Shown piece by piece: positions 1 through 8,441 of a stretch of 25,583 bases of DNA. A program made the position numbers and the translations under genes. The stretch comes from UBA10427 sp003500135. Its GTDB lineage: Bacteria; Bacteroidota; Bacteroidia; Cytophagales; Cyclobacteriaceae. Below the pieces are notes generated by a model. The model had not been told where the DNA came from, ran no database searches, and worked only from the letters and a program-made list of their open reading frames with translations. Where the stretch lies: assembly GCA_963966275.1 (NCBI GenBank), contig CAWZYQ010000044.1, forward strand, positions 1 through 25,583, written 5' to 3'. Within the stretch, counting starts at the first letter, position 1; each line of letters opens with the position of its first letter.

Positions 1-138
1 AAGGCCATTGGCGAAACAAATTCAATCACAAAAAAAATAATGGTTTTTCATTGATTTGAAATACCAGATATATTGAGTGCATTACGCTTTATTTGAAGGT
101 TAAAATGATATGGAAAAGACCATTGTTTTCGAAATCAT
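1..138. other. Intergenic sequence at left edge, no gene seen
   Basis: I see no convincing reading frame. An imperfect inverted repeat (arms 104-117 and 126-139, loop 118-125) sits directly at the end of the minus-strand START-domain gene. It could be a weak transcription stop, but no clear T-run follows it on the minus strand, so I do not call it a terminator. The rest is AT-rich sequence. Confidence 0.4.
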
Positions 139-801
139 TCATTCTTCAGGTGTAAAGCTGAATTTGGCATTTTCATATTCCGGCTTTTGAATGTTATTTC
201 TCAGGTTCCGAAATAATTTCATTGGGATGTCTACTACAGAGGAGTTCGCAAGCCACGCGGGGATGCTTCCACCAGGTTCAGCATGATACACATAAATGAC
301 CTGAAATCTGGCAATATCCTTTTTAAGAATTTTCCAATAACCTTTTCCAATTGTCATACGAACTATACCATCTTTTTTCTCTACTTCGCCATTTAAACAA
401 GTGATATCAATTTGCACACTGTTTTCCTCTTTAATGTACTTCGCTTTTTGTTCATATACTCCATCTCTGTCAGAAATGGGCCATGGAGCGCTTGAAATAC
501 TGTAATATTTATAATACCAATCACCTTTCTTAGCCAGTATTTTCGAGTCCCTACAGTTAGGAATAAGCTCATCATAATTTTCAATGTCAAATATAGGGGC
601 CAGTATGTTGTCAAAGCTATTTGCTTCAAGGTCCATTTCGGCTTTAAAAGCTTTTAGGGAAGACCCCTTTACATCAGATGTATAAACTTTAATTCCCGAT
701 TTGTTTTTTTGCAACTTCCATTCAAAATCCTCTGAACCCGGATTGTAGCATGGGTTAAATGCAATAATTAAGCTAAAAAATAGCGCTGCTTTCGAAATCA
801 T
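139..801 (-). CDS. START-domain lipid-binding protein, probably exported
   Basis: A 220-residue protein whose body (about residues 25-210) resembles the StAR-related lipid-transfer (START) fold, which holds a lipid or sterol in a hydrophobic cavity. Family-like segments are PWPISDRDGV in the middle and HAEPGGSIPAWLANSSVV followed by a basic amphipathic helix near the C-terminus. A hydrophobic N-terminus (ISKAALFFSLIIAF) suggests a signal peptide or membrane anchor. I start at the ATG at 801; a TTG three codons upstream gives the same protein plus three residues. It begins 16 bases after the sulfotransferase stop on the same strand, so the two are probably co-transcribed. The ligand cannot be read from sequence. 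The START call is good; export is inferred. Confidence 0.8.
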   Translation of the reverse strand: MISKAALFFSLIIAFNPCYNPGSEDFEWKLQKNKSGIKVYTSDVKGSSLKAFKAEMDLEANSFDNILAPIFDIENYDELIPNCRDSKILAKKGDWYYKYYSISSAPWPISDRDGVYEQKAKYIKEENSVQIDITCLNGEVEKKDGIVRMTIGKGYWKILKKDIARFQVIYVYHAEPGGSIPAWLANSSVVDIPMKLFRNLRNNIQKPEYENAKFSFTPEE

Positions 802-817
802 TTCAAACAATATTTAT

Positions 818-1930
818 CTAAACAATCACATTATCAGGAATGTCATATCCATAGCGCCCCATATATGGGCCACAATGATGTAAAATACTGTCAATAAGTG
901 ATTTTTCTACTTTATAATCGTTCTTTTTATAATTTTTCTGTTGACTAATATAGGTCTCAAAATGTGCCTTTACCGGTTCTAAGGGTTCATTTAATAGTTG
1001 ATCATATACCTTTTTAAGCCCGTCAATAGGATTTTCCTCAAATTCCTCGAATTTTATTTCCATAAGTTGGTCAGCAGGGATTAGCGATTTATGTTTCTCA
1101 TAGCGTTCGAGCAACATGTTGTATACCTCAAATATCATTTTATCTATAAATGATCGGCTTACCTTATGAAGCCAGAGTGTAGGCATCAACTGATAAAAGA
1201 ATTTTCTTGTTGATAGGAATACAGTCACGGGATTCCTGTAGATATATAAAAAACGGGCTTCGGGATACATTTTTAAAAGTGTGGGAATTCTACCGGTATT
1301 CACCGGGTTTTTTATTATAGGCCGCCCACCACCCCTATAGATCACAGCCTTAGCGATAAGCTTCCTGTAATCCTTTTGCCATTGTGTATATTCACCTTGA
1401 GATATTTTAAAATCGATAGCCCTGCTGAAATAGTCTTTATACATTTCCGGGAAATAGAAAAATCCATAGTAGGCGTTTGGGTTCATATTACACAAGGCAA
1501 ATTCATCCTCCTGAGGAAAAGAAACGTCGAGCTTTACATTGTCGGCCGGCCTTTTTTCCGGCATGTTAATTTTCATGAATAGTTTGAATATTGCATCAGA
1601 AGCCAGATTATTTGGAAATACAGATTGAAATGTGCTAACAAATGTGGCATTGGGATCCTGACATAATAAATTATGCAGGAAGGTAGTTCCACTGCGCCAA
1701 TGACCTAAAATGAATAAAGGAGGCTTTTGTAAGTTAAATTCCTTCAACTTTGGCCCAAATTTCATATTTTCGAAAAAGTGGAAAGGAGTAGAGATCAGGA
1801 CGAGAAGTGTCGTAAGAAAAATTTTAAAGTAATAAGATGGGGCCACATATCCTTTATGAATTACCTTTATATAGTTGAAAAGGGTTGATCCTAAGAGGGT
1901 TGATATTGGTGGAATCTTGAAATCTTTCAT
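818..1930 (-). CDS. PAPS-dependent sulfotransferase family protein
   Basis: A 370-residue protein of the Sulfotransfer_3 type, which moves a sulfuryl group from PAPS to a hydroxyl or amine. The 5'-phosphosulfate loop is GHWRSGTT at residues 76-83. The 3'-phosphate-binding stretch is YIYRNPVTVFLSTRKFF near residue 228, with the expected Arg and Ser. A hydrophobic segment (about residues 35-53) lies before the catalytic domain and may attach the enzyme to the inner membrane. The ATG start at 1930 lies 39 bases from the divergent DUF1295 gene, so the two units may share a control region. The neighbouring START protein and reductase-like enzyme hint at a lipid acceptor, but that is inference. Family call secure, substrate unknown. 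Confidence 0.85.
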   Translation of the reverse strand: MKDFKIPPISTLLGSTLFNYIKVIHKGYVAPSYYFKIFLTTLLVLISTPFHFFENMKFGPKLKEFNLQKPPLFILGHWRSGTTFLHNLLCQDPNATFVSTFQSVFPNNLASDAIFKLFMKINMPEKRPADNVKLDVSFPQEDEFALCNMNPNAYYGFFYFPEMYKDYFSRAIDFKISQGEYTQWQKDYRKLIAKAVIYRGGGRPIIKNPVNTGRIPTLLKMYPEARFLYIYRNPVTVFLSTRKFFYQLMPTLWLHKVSRSFIDKMIFEVYNMLLERYEKHKSLIPADQLMEIKFEEFEENPIDGLKKVYDQLLNEPLEPVKAHFETYISQQKNYKKNDYKVEKSLIDSILHHCGPYMGRYGYDIPDNVIV

Positions 1931-1969
1931 TAATAAACTTAGTAATTTACATCTGTTAAACTACACAAT

Positions 1970-2845
1970 ATGAAGAATCTTAACAAAATTTCGGCGCTAA
2001 TGGTTGTTACACTTTTTTATGTCATAGCCATCGGATTAGCCATTTTATTAGTGGCAAATTTTTCAATAGAAAATGAGTTGACTCGCGTTCTGATTGCTGA
2101 TTTTATCGCGACAGTTATCATTTTTATATTTAGCTATTCGACAAAAAATTCAAGTGTATACGATCCGTACTGGAGTGTTATTCCGCCCATTATAGTGGTA
2201 TACCTCATCTGGCAACACCCTGAAGGTAACTTTATAAGACAGGTCATTGTATTTGTATTAGTTACATTCTGGTCGATCCGCCTGACTACCAATTGGGCCA
2301 GGGGATGGTCCGGCTTTAAACAGCAGGATTGGCGCTACACTAAATTGAATGAAGATACCGGAAAATTTTATTGGTTGGTGAGCTTTTCAGGCATACACAT
2401 GTTTCCAACTCTTATTGTATTTTTAGGATGCCTGCCCCTTTTTTATATAATAAAGAATCCGGCCACGCTTCACAGCCTTGAGTATATTGCCATGGCCATT
2501 ACTTTTCTTGGAGTAGTACTGGAATGGGTGGCCGATGAGCAACTGCATTATTTTAAAAAAAGTGCACCAAAAGGGCAATACATGGATAAAGGGCTATGGA
2601 GCATATCGAGGCATCCCAACTATCTCGGTGAAATCACTTTTTGGTTCGGTCTATTCCTTTTCGTGCCAGCTGCATTTAGCGAAATGAACACTATGCTTTA
2701 CGGTTCTACAGGTTTTATCGCTATGTTACTTCTTTTTCGATTTATCAGCATACCCATGATGGATAAACGAAATTTATCAAAAAGAAAAGGATATGATGAA
2801 TATATAAAACGGGTTCCCATACTACTTCCTTTAAAAATTAAATAG
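1970..2845 (+). CDS. DUF1295 / steroid 5-alpha-reductase-like membrane protein
   Basis: A 291-residue integral membrane protein with about seven hydrophobic segments. The C-terminal half carries the family signature SRHPNYLGE (about residue 213), preceded by YMDKGLW and followed by a basic KRKGYDEYIKRVP tail. This is typical of DUF1295 proteins, which share a fold with steroid 5-alpha-reductases and isoprenylcysteine methyltransferases and normally bind NADPH or SAM at that motif. First gene of a tight plus-strand operon: the TolC-like gene starts 8 bases after its stop. Divergent from the sulfotransferase gene. The reaction is unknown; reduction or methylation of a lipid-like substrate is a family-based guess. 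Confidence 0.85.
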   Translation: MKNLNKISALMVVTLFYVIAIGLAILLVANFSIENELTRVLIADFIATVIIFIFSYSTKNSSVYDPYWSVIPPIIVVYLIWQHPEGNFIRQVIVFVLVTFWSIRLTTNWARGWSGFKQQDWRYTKLNEDTGKFYWLVSFSGIHMFPTLIVFLGCLPLFYIIKNPATLHSLEYIAMAITFLGVVLEWVADEQLHYFKKSAPKGQYMDKGLWSISRHPNYLGEITFWFGLFLFVPAAFSEMNTMLYGSTGFIAMLLLFRFISIPMMDKRNLSKRKGYDEYIKRVPILLPLKIK

Positions 2846-2853
2846 TTATTGGT

Positions 2854-4224
2854 GTGGTTAAGGCAAAAATAGTACTGATAATTTTCCTGTTGAATTCTGC
2901 TCCGGTTATCGCGCAGTACAGTCAGCAAGACACCCTTTATAAAGGAGGTATGAAAATTTTTGCCAAATATGCCACAGACAACTCCTACGATGCCAGGCTA
3001 TTGGATGCAGAAATAAAACGAAATAACAATGACCTAAAATTAGGTCGGTCGATCATATATCCTGAAATAAAAGCCTTTGCCGATTATCATTGGTTTTGGG
3101 GTGATATCCCAAATTATATATTTCCACCCGAGGAAGGCAGTGTCCTTTCCAACAATCAGACTGGTGGGTTTTATCCTGTCCCTTTGGGTCTGTCGAATAA
3201 TTTGTTAATGGGCCTCAGGCTCAAGCAAAGAATATATGATCATCGCATGTTTATTGCCAATGAGGGTAATGAGGTTTATAGTGAGATTGAAATGCTGCAA
3301 AAAAAGCAGAACAACGAGGAGATTATTTATCAAACCGGAATAGCTTATTTTGAATTACTTCAACTTAAAACCAATCTTGCCATTATTGATTTCAACCTCG
3401 GTAGAATGGCTAAGTTTCAATCCATAATTAGTGTAAGATTAAAAAATCAGATGGCAGATTCGCTGGAGCTTAGGAGAATATTATTGGAAAAAGAAGAACT
3501 CAAGCTTAAAAAAGACCAGCTTCTGGCGGGTATAAATACAAAAACCCGGTATTTCAAAATGATAGTTGGTTTGGGCCCTGAAAGTTCTATTGAAATCGTA
3601 CCCGATCATAGTGATACAACCTTTATTGAAGGTCTGCAAACGTATGATCAGGAAGCATTGAGCACAAGACAAAAATTATTGGAGGGCAAATTAAAAGCCA
3701 ATAATATTAAAAGCCAGGCTACTAAATCTGATTATTACCCTACACTCAATTTCGAGGCTAATTTGTTGTGGCAGTTTCAAAGCCCGGATATTAATATGTT
3801 TAGTGATAATGCATTCAGTAATAATATAAGCGCCCTTGGCTTGGCGCTGGACATTCCGATTGTAAATGGTATGCAAAAAAAGATAAAACTGGAACAAATA
3901 GATATAGACAATACCATTACTTCTTTGCAAAAGGAAAAGCTGATCCTTGCCGAAAACCTGTTGCTTGAACAAGCCAGTTCGAAACTGGATCAATTGATCG
4001 AAAGATACAAGCAGCAACAAAAAATGGTCGATTACACCAGGGATTTTATGATACTAATGGATAAAAAGTACCGGCAGGGAATTTCCAATATCCGGGACAT
4101 GCTGGAGGCCAATAATGAGTATATTGAAGAAAAAAGTGAGCTGAACAATTTGTTCTATCAGGTAAAAATAGCAGAAGTCAATTACCTGAAGGCTGTCGGG
4201 AACCTTGAATTGTTATTGAATTGA
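2854..4224 (+). CDS. TolC-family outer membrane efflux protein
   Basis: A 456-residue outer membrane channel component. The start is a GTG at 2854, chosen because it gives a clean signal peptide (VKAKIVLIIFLLNSAPVIA, then QYSQQ) directly after the preceding stop. The mature protein has long alpha-helical, coiled-coil-like stretches rich in Lys, Glu, Leu and Gln (about residues 140-240 and 340-450), as expected for the TolC periplasmic barrel, and no catalytic motif. The following adaptor gene begins within a few bases of the stop. With the adaptor and RND protein it makes a complete tripartite exporter spanning both membranes. Substrate unknown. Confidence 0.9.
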   Translation: MVKAKIVLIIFLLNSAPVIAQYSQQDTLYKGGMKIFAKYATDNSYDARLLDAEIKRNNNDLKLGRSIIYPEIKAFADYHWFWGDIPNYIFPPEEGSVLSNNQTGGFYPVPLGLSNNLLMGLRLKQRIYDHRMFIANEGNEVYSEIEMLQKKQNNEEIIYQTGIAYFELLQLKTNLAIIDFNLGRMAKFQSIISVRLKNQMADSLELRRILLEKEELKLKKDQLLAGINTKTRYFKMIVGLGPESSIEIVPDHSDTTFIEGLQTYDQEALSTRQKLLEGKLKANNIKSQATKSDYYPTLNFEANLLWQFQSPDINMFSDNAFSNNISALGLALDIPIVNGMQKKIKLEQIDIDNTITSLQKEKLILAENLLLEQASSKLDQLIERYKQQQKMVDYTRDFMILMDKKYRQGISNIRDMLEANNEYIEEKSELNNLFYQVKIAEVNYLKAVGNLELLLN

Positions 4225-4226
4225 AG

Positions 4227-5291
4227 ATGAAAAACATTCAGGCCATCATAATAGTCCTTTTGTTAATATTCATTGTTTTTTTGGTTCTCAGAAAAAATAA
4301 GAAAGAAATAGAGTGGGAGATCAGGCAGTCGGTAAATGTGGTTGACACTATTCCTGTTCGTGTGGCCCCTGTAATTTTTGATGCACCCGAATACTTTTTA
4401 AAAACTGCCGGCCGGGTGAGTAGCGATGATGAAATATTCCTGATATCCAAGGTGCAGGGCACTGTGAACAGGGTATTGGTTCATTTGGGAGATAAGGTGG
4501 AGAAGGGTGATGTTCTTGTAGAGGTTGATGACTACTACCTCAACAAACAATATCAGATGCATCGGGAAGCCTATGAGCTTCTGAAAAAGGACTACAATAG
4601 ATATTCAGATCTTGCAAGTGAAGGAGCCGTTACCGGACAGCAAATGGATCAGTTGAAAGTGCAACTTGAGGGTGCAAAAACCAAAATGGAAACGTCCAGG
4701 CAACAACTGGAAGATGCGAGTATTAAAGCTACTGTCAGCGGCTATATCAACCAGCTTTTTGTTAGTGAAGGTGGGATGATAGGTCAGGGCAAACCGGTTT
4801 GTGAGATTATTGGCCGCAAAGACAGCTATATTCGTTCCAATACATCCATAGAAGACCGGAACAAGTTGTTAAAGGGCATGGAAGTATCCATAATCACAAA
4901 CTTCAATCATGGCTCAAGGTATTCCGGGTCAATTATGGAGATTGGAATAAAGCCTGATCGTACTGGCAGCATTCCGTTAAGTATTTCTATGTCCGAAAAG
5001 GACAGCGCCTTGCTACCCGGCACAATTGTCAATATTGAAATACCAGTGAAAGAGCCTCCCGCACTTCAGATACCTTATGATGCTTTGGTCAGCTATAAAG
5101 GCAAGCAAGGAGTCTTTGTTCAGGAAAAAGGCAGGGCTCAATTCAGGGATATTCAATATCGGTATCTTAACGAAAGGACAATTATTGTGGAAGAAGGGTT
5201 GACGGATAAAGATATTGTAATAACAGACGGTAAGAACCTGCTTGACGATGGAGATCCTATTCATGTATTTGATCGGAATAATATGAACTGA
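4227..5291 (+). CDS. HlyD/AcrA-type periplasmic adaptor of RND efflux pump
   Basis: A 354-residue membrane-fusion protein. Residues 5-20 form one hydrophobic anchor (IQAIIIVLLLIFIVFLV). A lipoyl-like half motif follows (VQGTVNRVLVHLGDKVEKGDVLVEVDD), then a coiled-coil hairpin (about residues 100-165), the second lipoyl half (KATVSGYINQLFVSEGGMIG) and a beta-barrel/membrane-proximal region. A TTG at 4221 overlaps the TolC stop and would add two residues; I prefer the ATG at 4227. It ends with a stop 2 bases before the RND gene's ATG, so translational coupling is likely. It bridges the RND pump and the TolC channel. Confidence 0.9.
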   Translation: MKNIQAIIIVLLLIFIVFLVLRKNKKEIEWEIRQSVNVVDTIPVRVAPVIFDAPEYFLKTAGRVSSDDEIFLISKVQGTVNRVLVHLGDKVEKGDVLVEVDDYYLNKQYQMHREAYELLKKDYNRYSDLASEGAVTGQQMDQLKVQLEGAKTKMETSRQQLEDASIKATVSGYINQLFVSEGGMIGQGKPVCEIIGRKDSYIRSNTSIEDRNKLLKGMEVSIITNFNHGSRYSGSIMEIGIKPDRTGSIPLSISMSEKDSALLPGTIVNIEIPVKEPPALQIPYDALVSYKGKQGVFVQEKGRAQFRDIQYRYLNERTIIVEEGLTDKDIVITDGKNLLDDGDPIHVFDRNNMN

Positions 5292-5293
5292 TT

Positions 5294-8200
5294 ATGAATA
5301 TCACCCGGATATCCATTGAACGTCCCACATTATTGACAGTCATATATTCGCTGATCATCTTTTTTGGTATTGCCGCCTATCTCATGCTAAATTATGAGCT
5401 GGTTCCAAAATTCAATCCTCCGGTTATCACCGTGGTGACGGTATACCCCGGGGCTACCCCACAAGAGGTGGAGTCTGAAGTAACCTTGCCCATAGAAGAT
5501 GCCCTTTCTTCAATTGAAAATATAGATAATTTAACTTCAACCTCCAGCGCTAATTTTTCCCTGGTCAAACTGGAGCTCGTAGCAGGCGCTGATGTCACCT
5601 ATGCCCTTGAAGATGCAGCCCGTAATTTAGAGACCGTCCGCAATGATATAGCAGAGGGCGCCCGCCAGCCTCTATTAACAAGGTTTGATTTTGACGATCT
5701 ACCCATCATAAGAATGAGCCTTTCTGCCGATATGGGGGTTGTTGAGCTTACTGATTTCTGTAACGAAACCATCATTCCGGGTTTGAATCAGCTGGAAGGT
5801 GTGGCGGAAGTAAGTTTACTGGGCGGCATGGAAAAAGAACTGCTGGTGAATCTCGACCAGCAACGTATGAGGCTTTTAAATGTCTCAATTCTTCAGGTAT
5901 TGAAAGCCATTGGAAGCGCTAATGCCGATGTGCCCGCAGGCTACCTGGAAAGTGAGTCGAATCGTATCCCGTTGACCGTAAGCGGAAAATTTAAGTCATT
6001 AGATGATCTTCGTGATCTTGTAGTGTTTGAATTACCTGCTGCGGGTATTTTTGTACGTCTGAGCGATATTGCGGAGGTAAGGGAAAATACCACAGAAAGG
6101 TCAGTAGTATCCCGTCTGGATGGCAAGGCATCCATGGGGCTAAACATAAAAAAGCAAAGTGAAGCAAATGCGGTTGAAGTAAGTAAACTTGTGGTTGCCA
6201 AACTTTCGGAACTCGAAAATCAGTATAACCATATAAACCTAAGTACTCAGTTTATTCAGGATTCCTCGCAGTTCACCATTAAGGCAGCCAATGCGGTAAT
6301 GGAAGATCTTTTACTTGCTATTTTACTGGTTTCTTTGGTAATGCTGGTCTTCCTTCATAGTATAAGAAATGCACTCATCGTTTTTGTGTCCATACCAACT
6401 TCGATCATCACCACATTTCTGGTAATGTACCTCCTGGGCTATTCTCTTAATATGCTTACCCTTTTAGGCCTTTCTTTAGCAATTGGTATTTTAGTAGATG
6501 ACTCTATAGTGATCATCGAAAACATTCACAGGCATCTGGAAATGGGCAAGTCTGCACGAAAGGCGGCTTTTGAAGGCAGAATGGAAATTGGCTTCACGGC
6601 AATTTCAATCACACTTATCGACTTTGTCGTTTATTTTCCCATTATCCTTTCTACCGGTATGGTCCCCGATCTACTGCGTCAGTTTTCAGTAGTCATAGTG
6701 GCTTCTACAATTATGAGCCTCTTCGTTTCTTTTACCATAGCGCCGTATCTCGCTTCGCGTTTTGGGCATGCAGAAAAAAATAGTAAAGTAACCTGGTTGC
6801 ACAAATTTGGAATTAAGCTGGACAACATGCTCAATAGGCTTATAGACCAGCTCCTGAAAGTTCTTCATCGGGCATACCGTCATGCAGGTCTTGTTTTATT
6901 CTTATCCTTCGTACTTTTTATGGGTAGCATATTGCTAATCCCTTTTGGCTTTATTGGTATTGAATTTACAAAAGCAGGTGATAGATCAGAATTTATTATC
7001 GAACTTGAACTTCCCGGGGAAACGCCACTTTCCCGAACAGATTCCGTGAGTAAAGTTGCCGAGTCCATTATTATGGGATACCCTGATGTAGAAGCGGTAT
7101 ACTCCAATGTAGGACTTACCAGTAGTGGGCGTATCGTTTCCAATACCACACATCTGGCTGAATTGTACGTAAAACTCATTAATAAAGAAGAAAGAAATTA
7201 TAAAACATCCCTTTTTGCAAGGCACATTAAATACAGGTTAATGGAGAGCATACCCGGCCTGATTGCTCGTCCGGTAGAGATTAATCTCATAGGTCTGAGA
7301 GATGATGATGCCGTTCAAATAACGGTTTCAGGTAATAACAAAGAAAAGGTTTATCAAGTGGCCGATGCGATTAATGATTCCTTACAAATCATTCAGGGAG
7401 CCATAGAAATCAAGAACTCTTTTAATCCCGGGAATCGCCAAATACAAGTGACCCCGGATCGCAAAACGATGGATTTACTTGGTATTAATCCTGCACATGT
7501 CGGGCTTACCATACGCACGGCCTTTAACGGACACAAGGAATTTGTATTTAAGAAAGGTGAAAAGCAATATGACATTAATATAATACTTGATAAAAATGAT
7601 AGAAAATCAATTCTCGATGTAAAGCGCCTCAACGTAATTAATCAGGACGGTAAAACTATTCCCGTTGGTAATTTTGCCGAAGTAGAGGAGGTTTTTGTGC
7701 AGGGCACATTGGAACGTACCAATCGCGCACCTTCCGTCACTATTAAGTCCCAGGTGATTGGCCGTCCCGCTGGAAATGTAGCCAATGAATTGAGAAATAA
7801 AATTGAACCATTGACAAAGCAGGAAGAGGTCCGGTTTATTTGGGGTGGCGCAAGCAAAAGAACGATCGATGGCCTTTTGTCTATGATAACAGCCTTCGCC
7901 ATATCAATTTTGCTTGTATATCTCGTTCTTGTGGCCCTATATGATTCCTACTATTATCCCTTCATTGTTCTGTTTTCAATCCCTTTAGCCATTATTGGCG
8001 CTTTACTGTTGTTGGCGCTGACTAAACAGTCCTTAAGCATATTTACTATTCTAGGTTTGATTATGCTTGTGGGCCTCGTAGGCAAAAATGCCATACTCGT
8101 AATCGATTTTACCAATAAACTGAGAAAGGAAGGGCTTGGGCTCATACGTGCTCTGAACACGTCCATTCGTCTACGCTTCCGGCCCATACTAATGACCAAT

Positions 8201-8389
8201 CTTACGATGGTTATCGGCTTATTGCCCATTGCATTGGCTTCCGGGGCAGGCTCAGAATGGAAAAACGGACTGGCCTGGGCGATAATCGGTGGTTTATCCA
8301 GTTCAATGTTCCTTACTTTGCTGGTGGTGCCAGTGGTTTATGTGAGCTTAGATAAAATAAAGTCCAGGTTTTTGGTAAAACGAACCTGA
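5294..8389 (+). CDS. RND-family efflux transporter, inner membrane component
   Basis: A 1031-residue pump of the AcrB/HAE type and usual length. It starts with the family-like MNITRISIERPTLLTVI and one transmembrane helix, then a large periplasmic porter domain with the PGATPQEVESEVTLPIEDAL region. The TM4 motif GILVDDSIVIIEN carries the paired aspartates that relay protons; the TM10 region GLVGKNAILVIDF carries the matching Lys. The internal duplication (two blocks of six helices, each after a periplasmic loop) is intact. Last gene of the operon starting at 1970. It exports an unknown hydrophobic or amphipathic compound using the proton gradient. No clear terminator is visible in the 52 bases before the convergent receptor gene. 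Confidence 0.93.
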   Translation: MNITRISIERPTLLTVIYSLIIFFGIAAYLMLNYELVPKFNPPVITVVTVYPGATPQEVESEVTLPIEDALSSIENIDNLTSTSSANFSLVKLELVAGADVTYALEDAARNLETVRNDIAEGARQPLLTRFDFDDLPIIRMSLSADMGVVELTDFCNETIIPGLNQLEGVAEVSLLGGMEKELLVNLDQQRMRLLNVSILQVLKAIGSANADVPAGYLESESNRIPLTVSGKFKSLDDLRDLVVFELPAAGIFVRLSDIAEVRENTTERSVVSRLDGKASMGLNIKKQSEANAVEVSKLVVAKLSELENQYNHINLSTQFIQDSSQFTIKAANAVMEDLLLAILLVSLVMLVFLHSIRNALIVFVSIPTSIITTFLVMYLLGYSLNMLTLLGLSLAIGILVDDSIVIIENIHRHLEMGKSARKAAFEGRMEIGFTAISITLIDFVVYFPIILSTGMVPDLLRQFSVVIVASTIMSLFVSFTIAPYLASRFGHAEKNSKVTWLHKFGIKLDNMLNRLIDQLLKVLHRAYRHAGLVLFLSFVLFMGSILLIPFGFIGIEFTKAGDRSEFIIELELPGETPLSRTDSVSKVAESIIMGYPDVEAVYSNVGLTSSGRIVSNTTHLAELYVKLINKEERNYKTSLFARHIKYRLMESIPGLIARPVEINLIGLRDDDAVQITVSGNNKEKVYQVADAINDSLQIIQGAIEIKNSFNPGNRQIQVTPDRKTMDLLGINPAHVGLTIRTAFNGHKEFVFKKGEKQYDINIILDKNDRKSILDVKRLNVINQDGKTIPVGNFAEVEEVFVQGTLERTNRAPSVTIKSQVIGRPAGNVANELRNKIEPLTKQEEVRFIWGGASKRTIDGLLSMITAFAISILLVYLVLVALYDSYYYPFIVLFSIPLAIIGALLLLALTKQSLSIFTILGLIMLVGLVGKNAILVIDFTNKLRKEGLGLIRALNTSIRLRFRPILMTNLTMVIGLLPIALASGAGSEWKNGLAWAIIGGLSSSMFLTLLVVPVVYVSLDKIKSRFLVKRT

Positions 8390-8441
8390 TATAAACCGTG
8401 GAGGACTCTTTTGATTTGTATTGTGTCGTTTACTTCAGAAC

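Noticed and set aside
104..139. Terminator after the START-domain gene
   Set aside because: The hairpin arms carry mismatches and no T-run follows on the minus strand.
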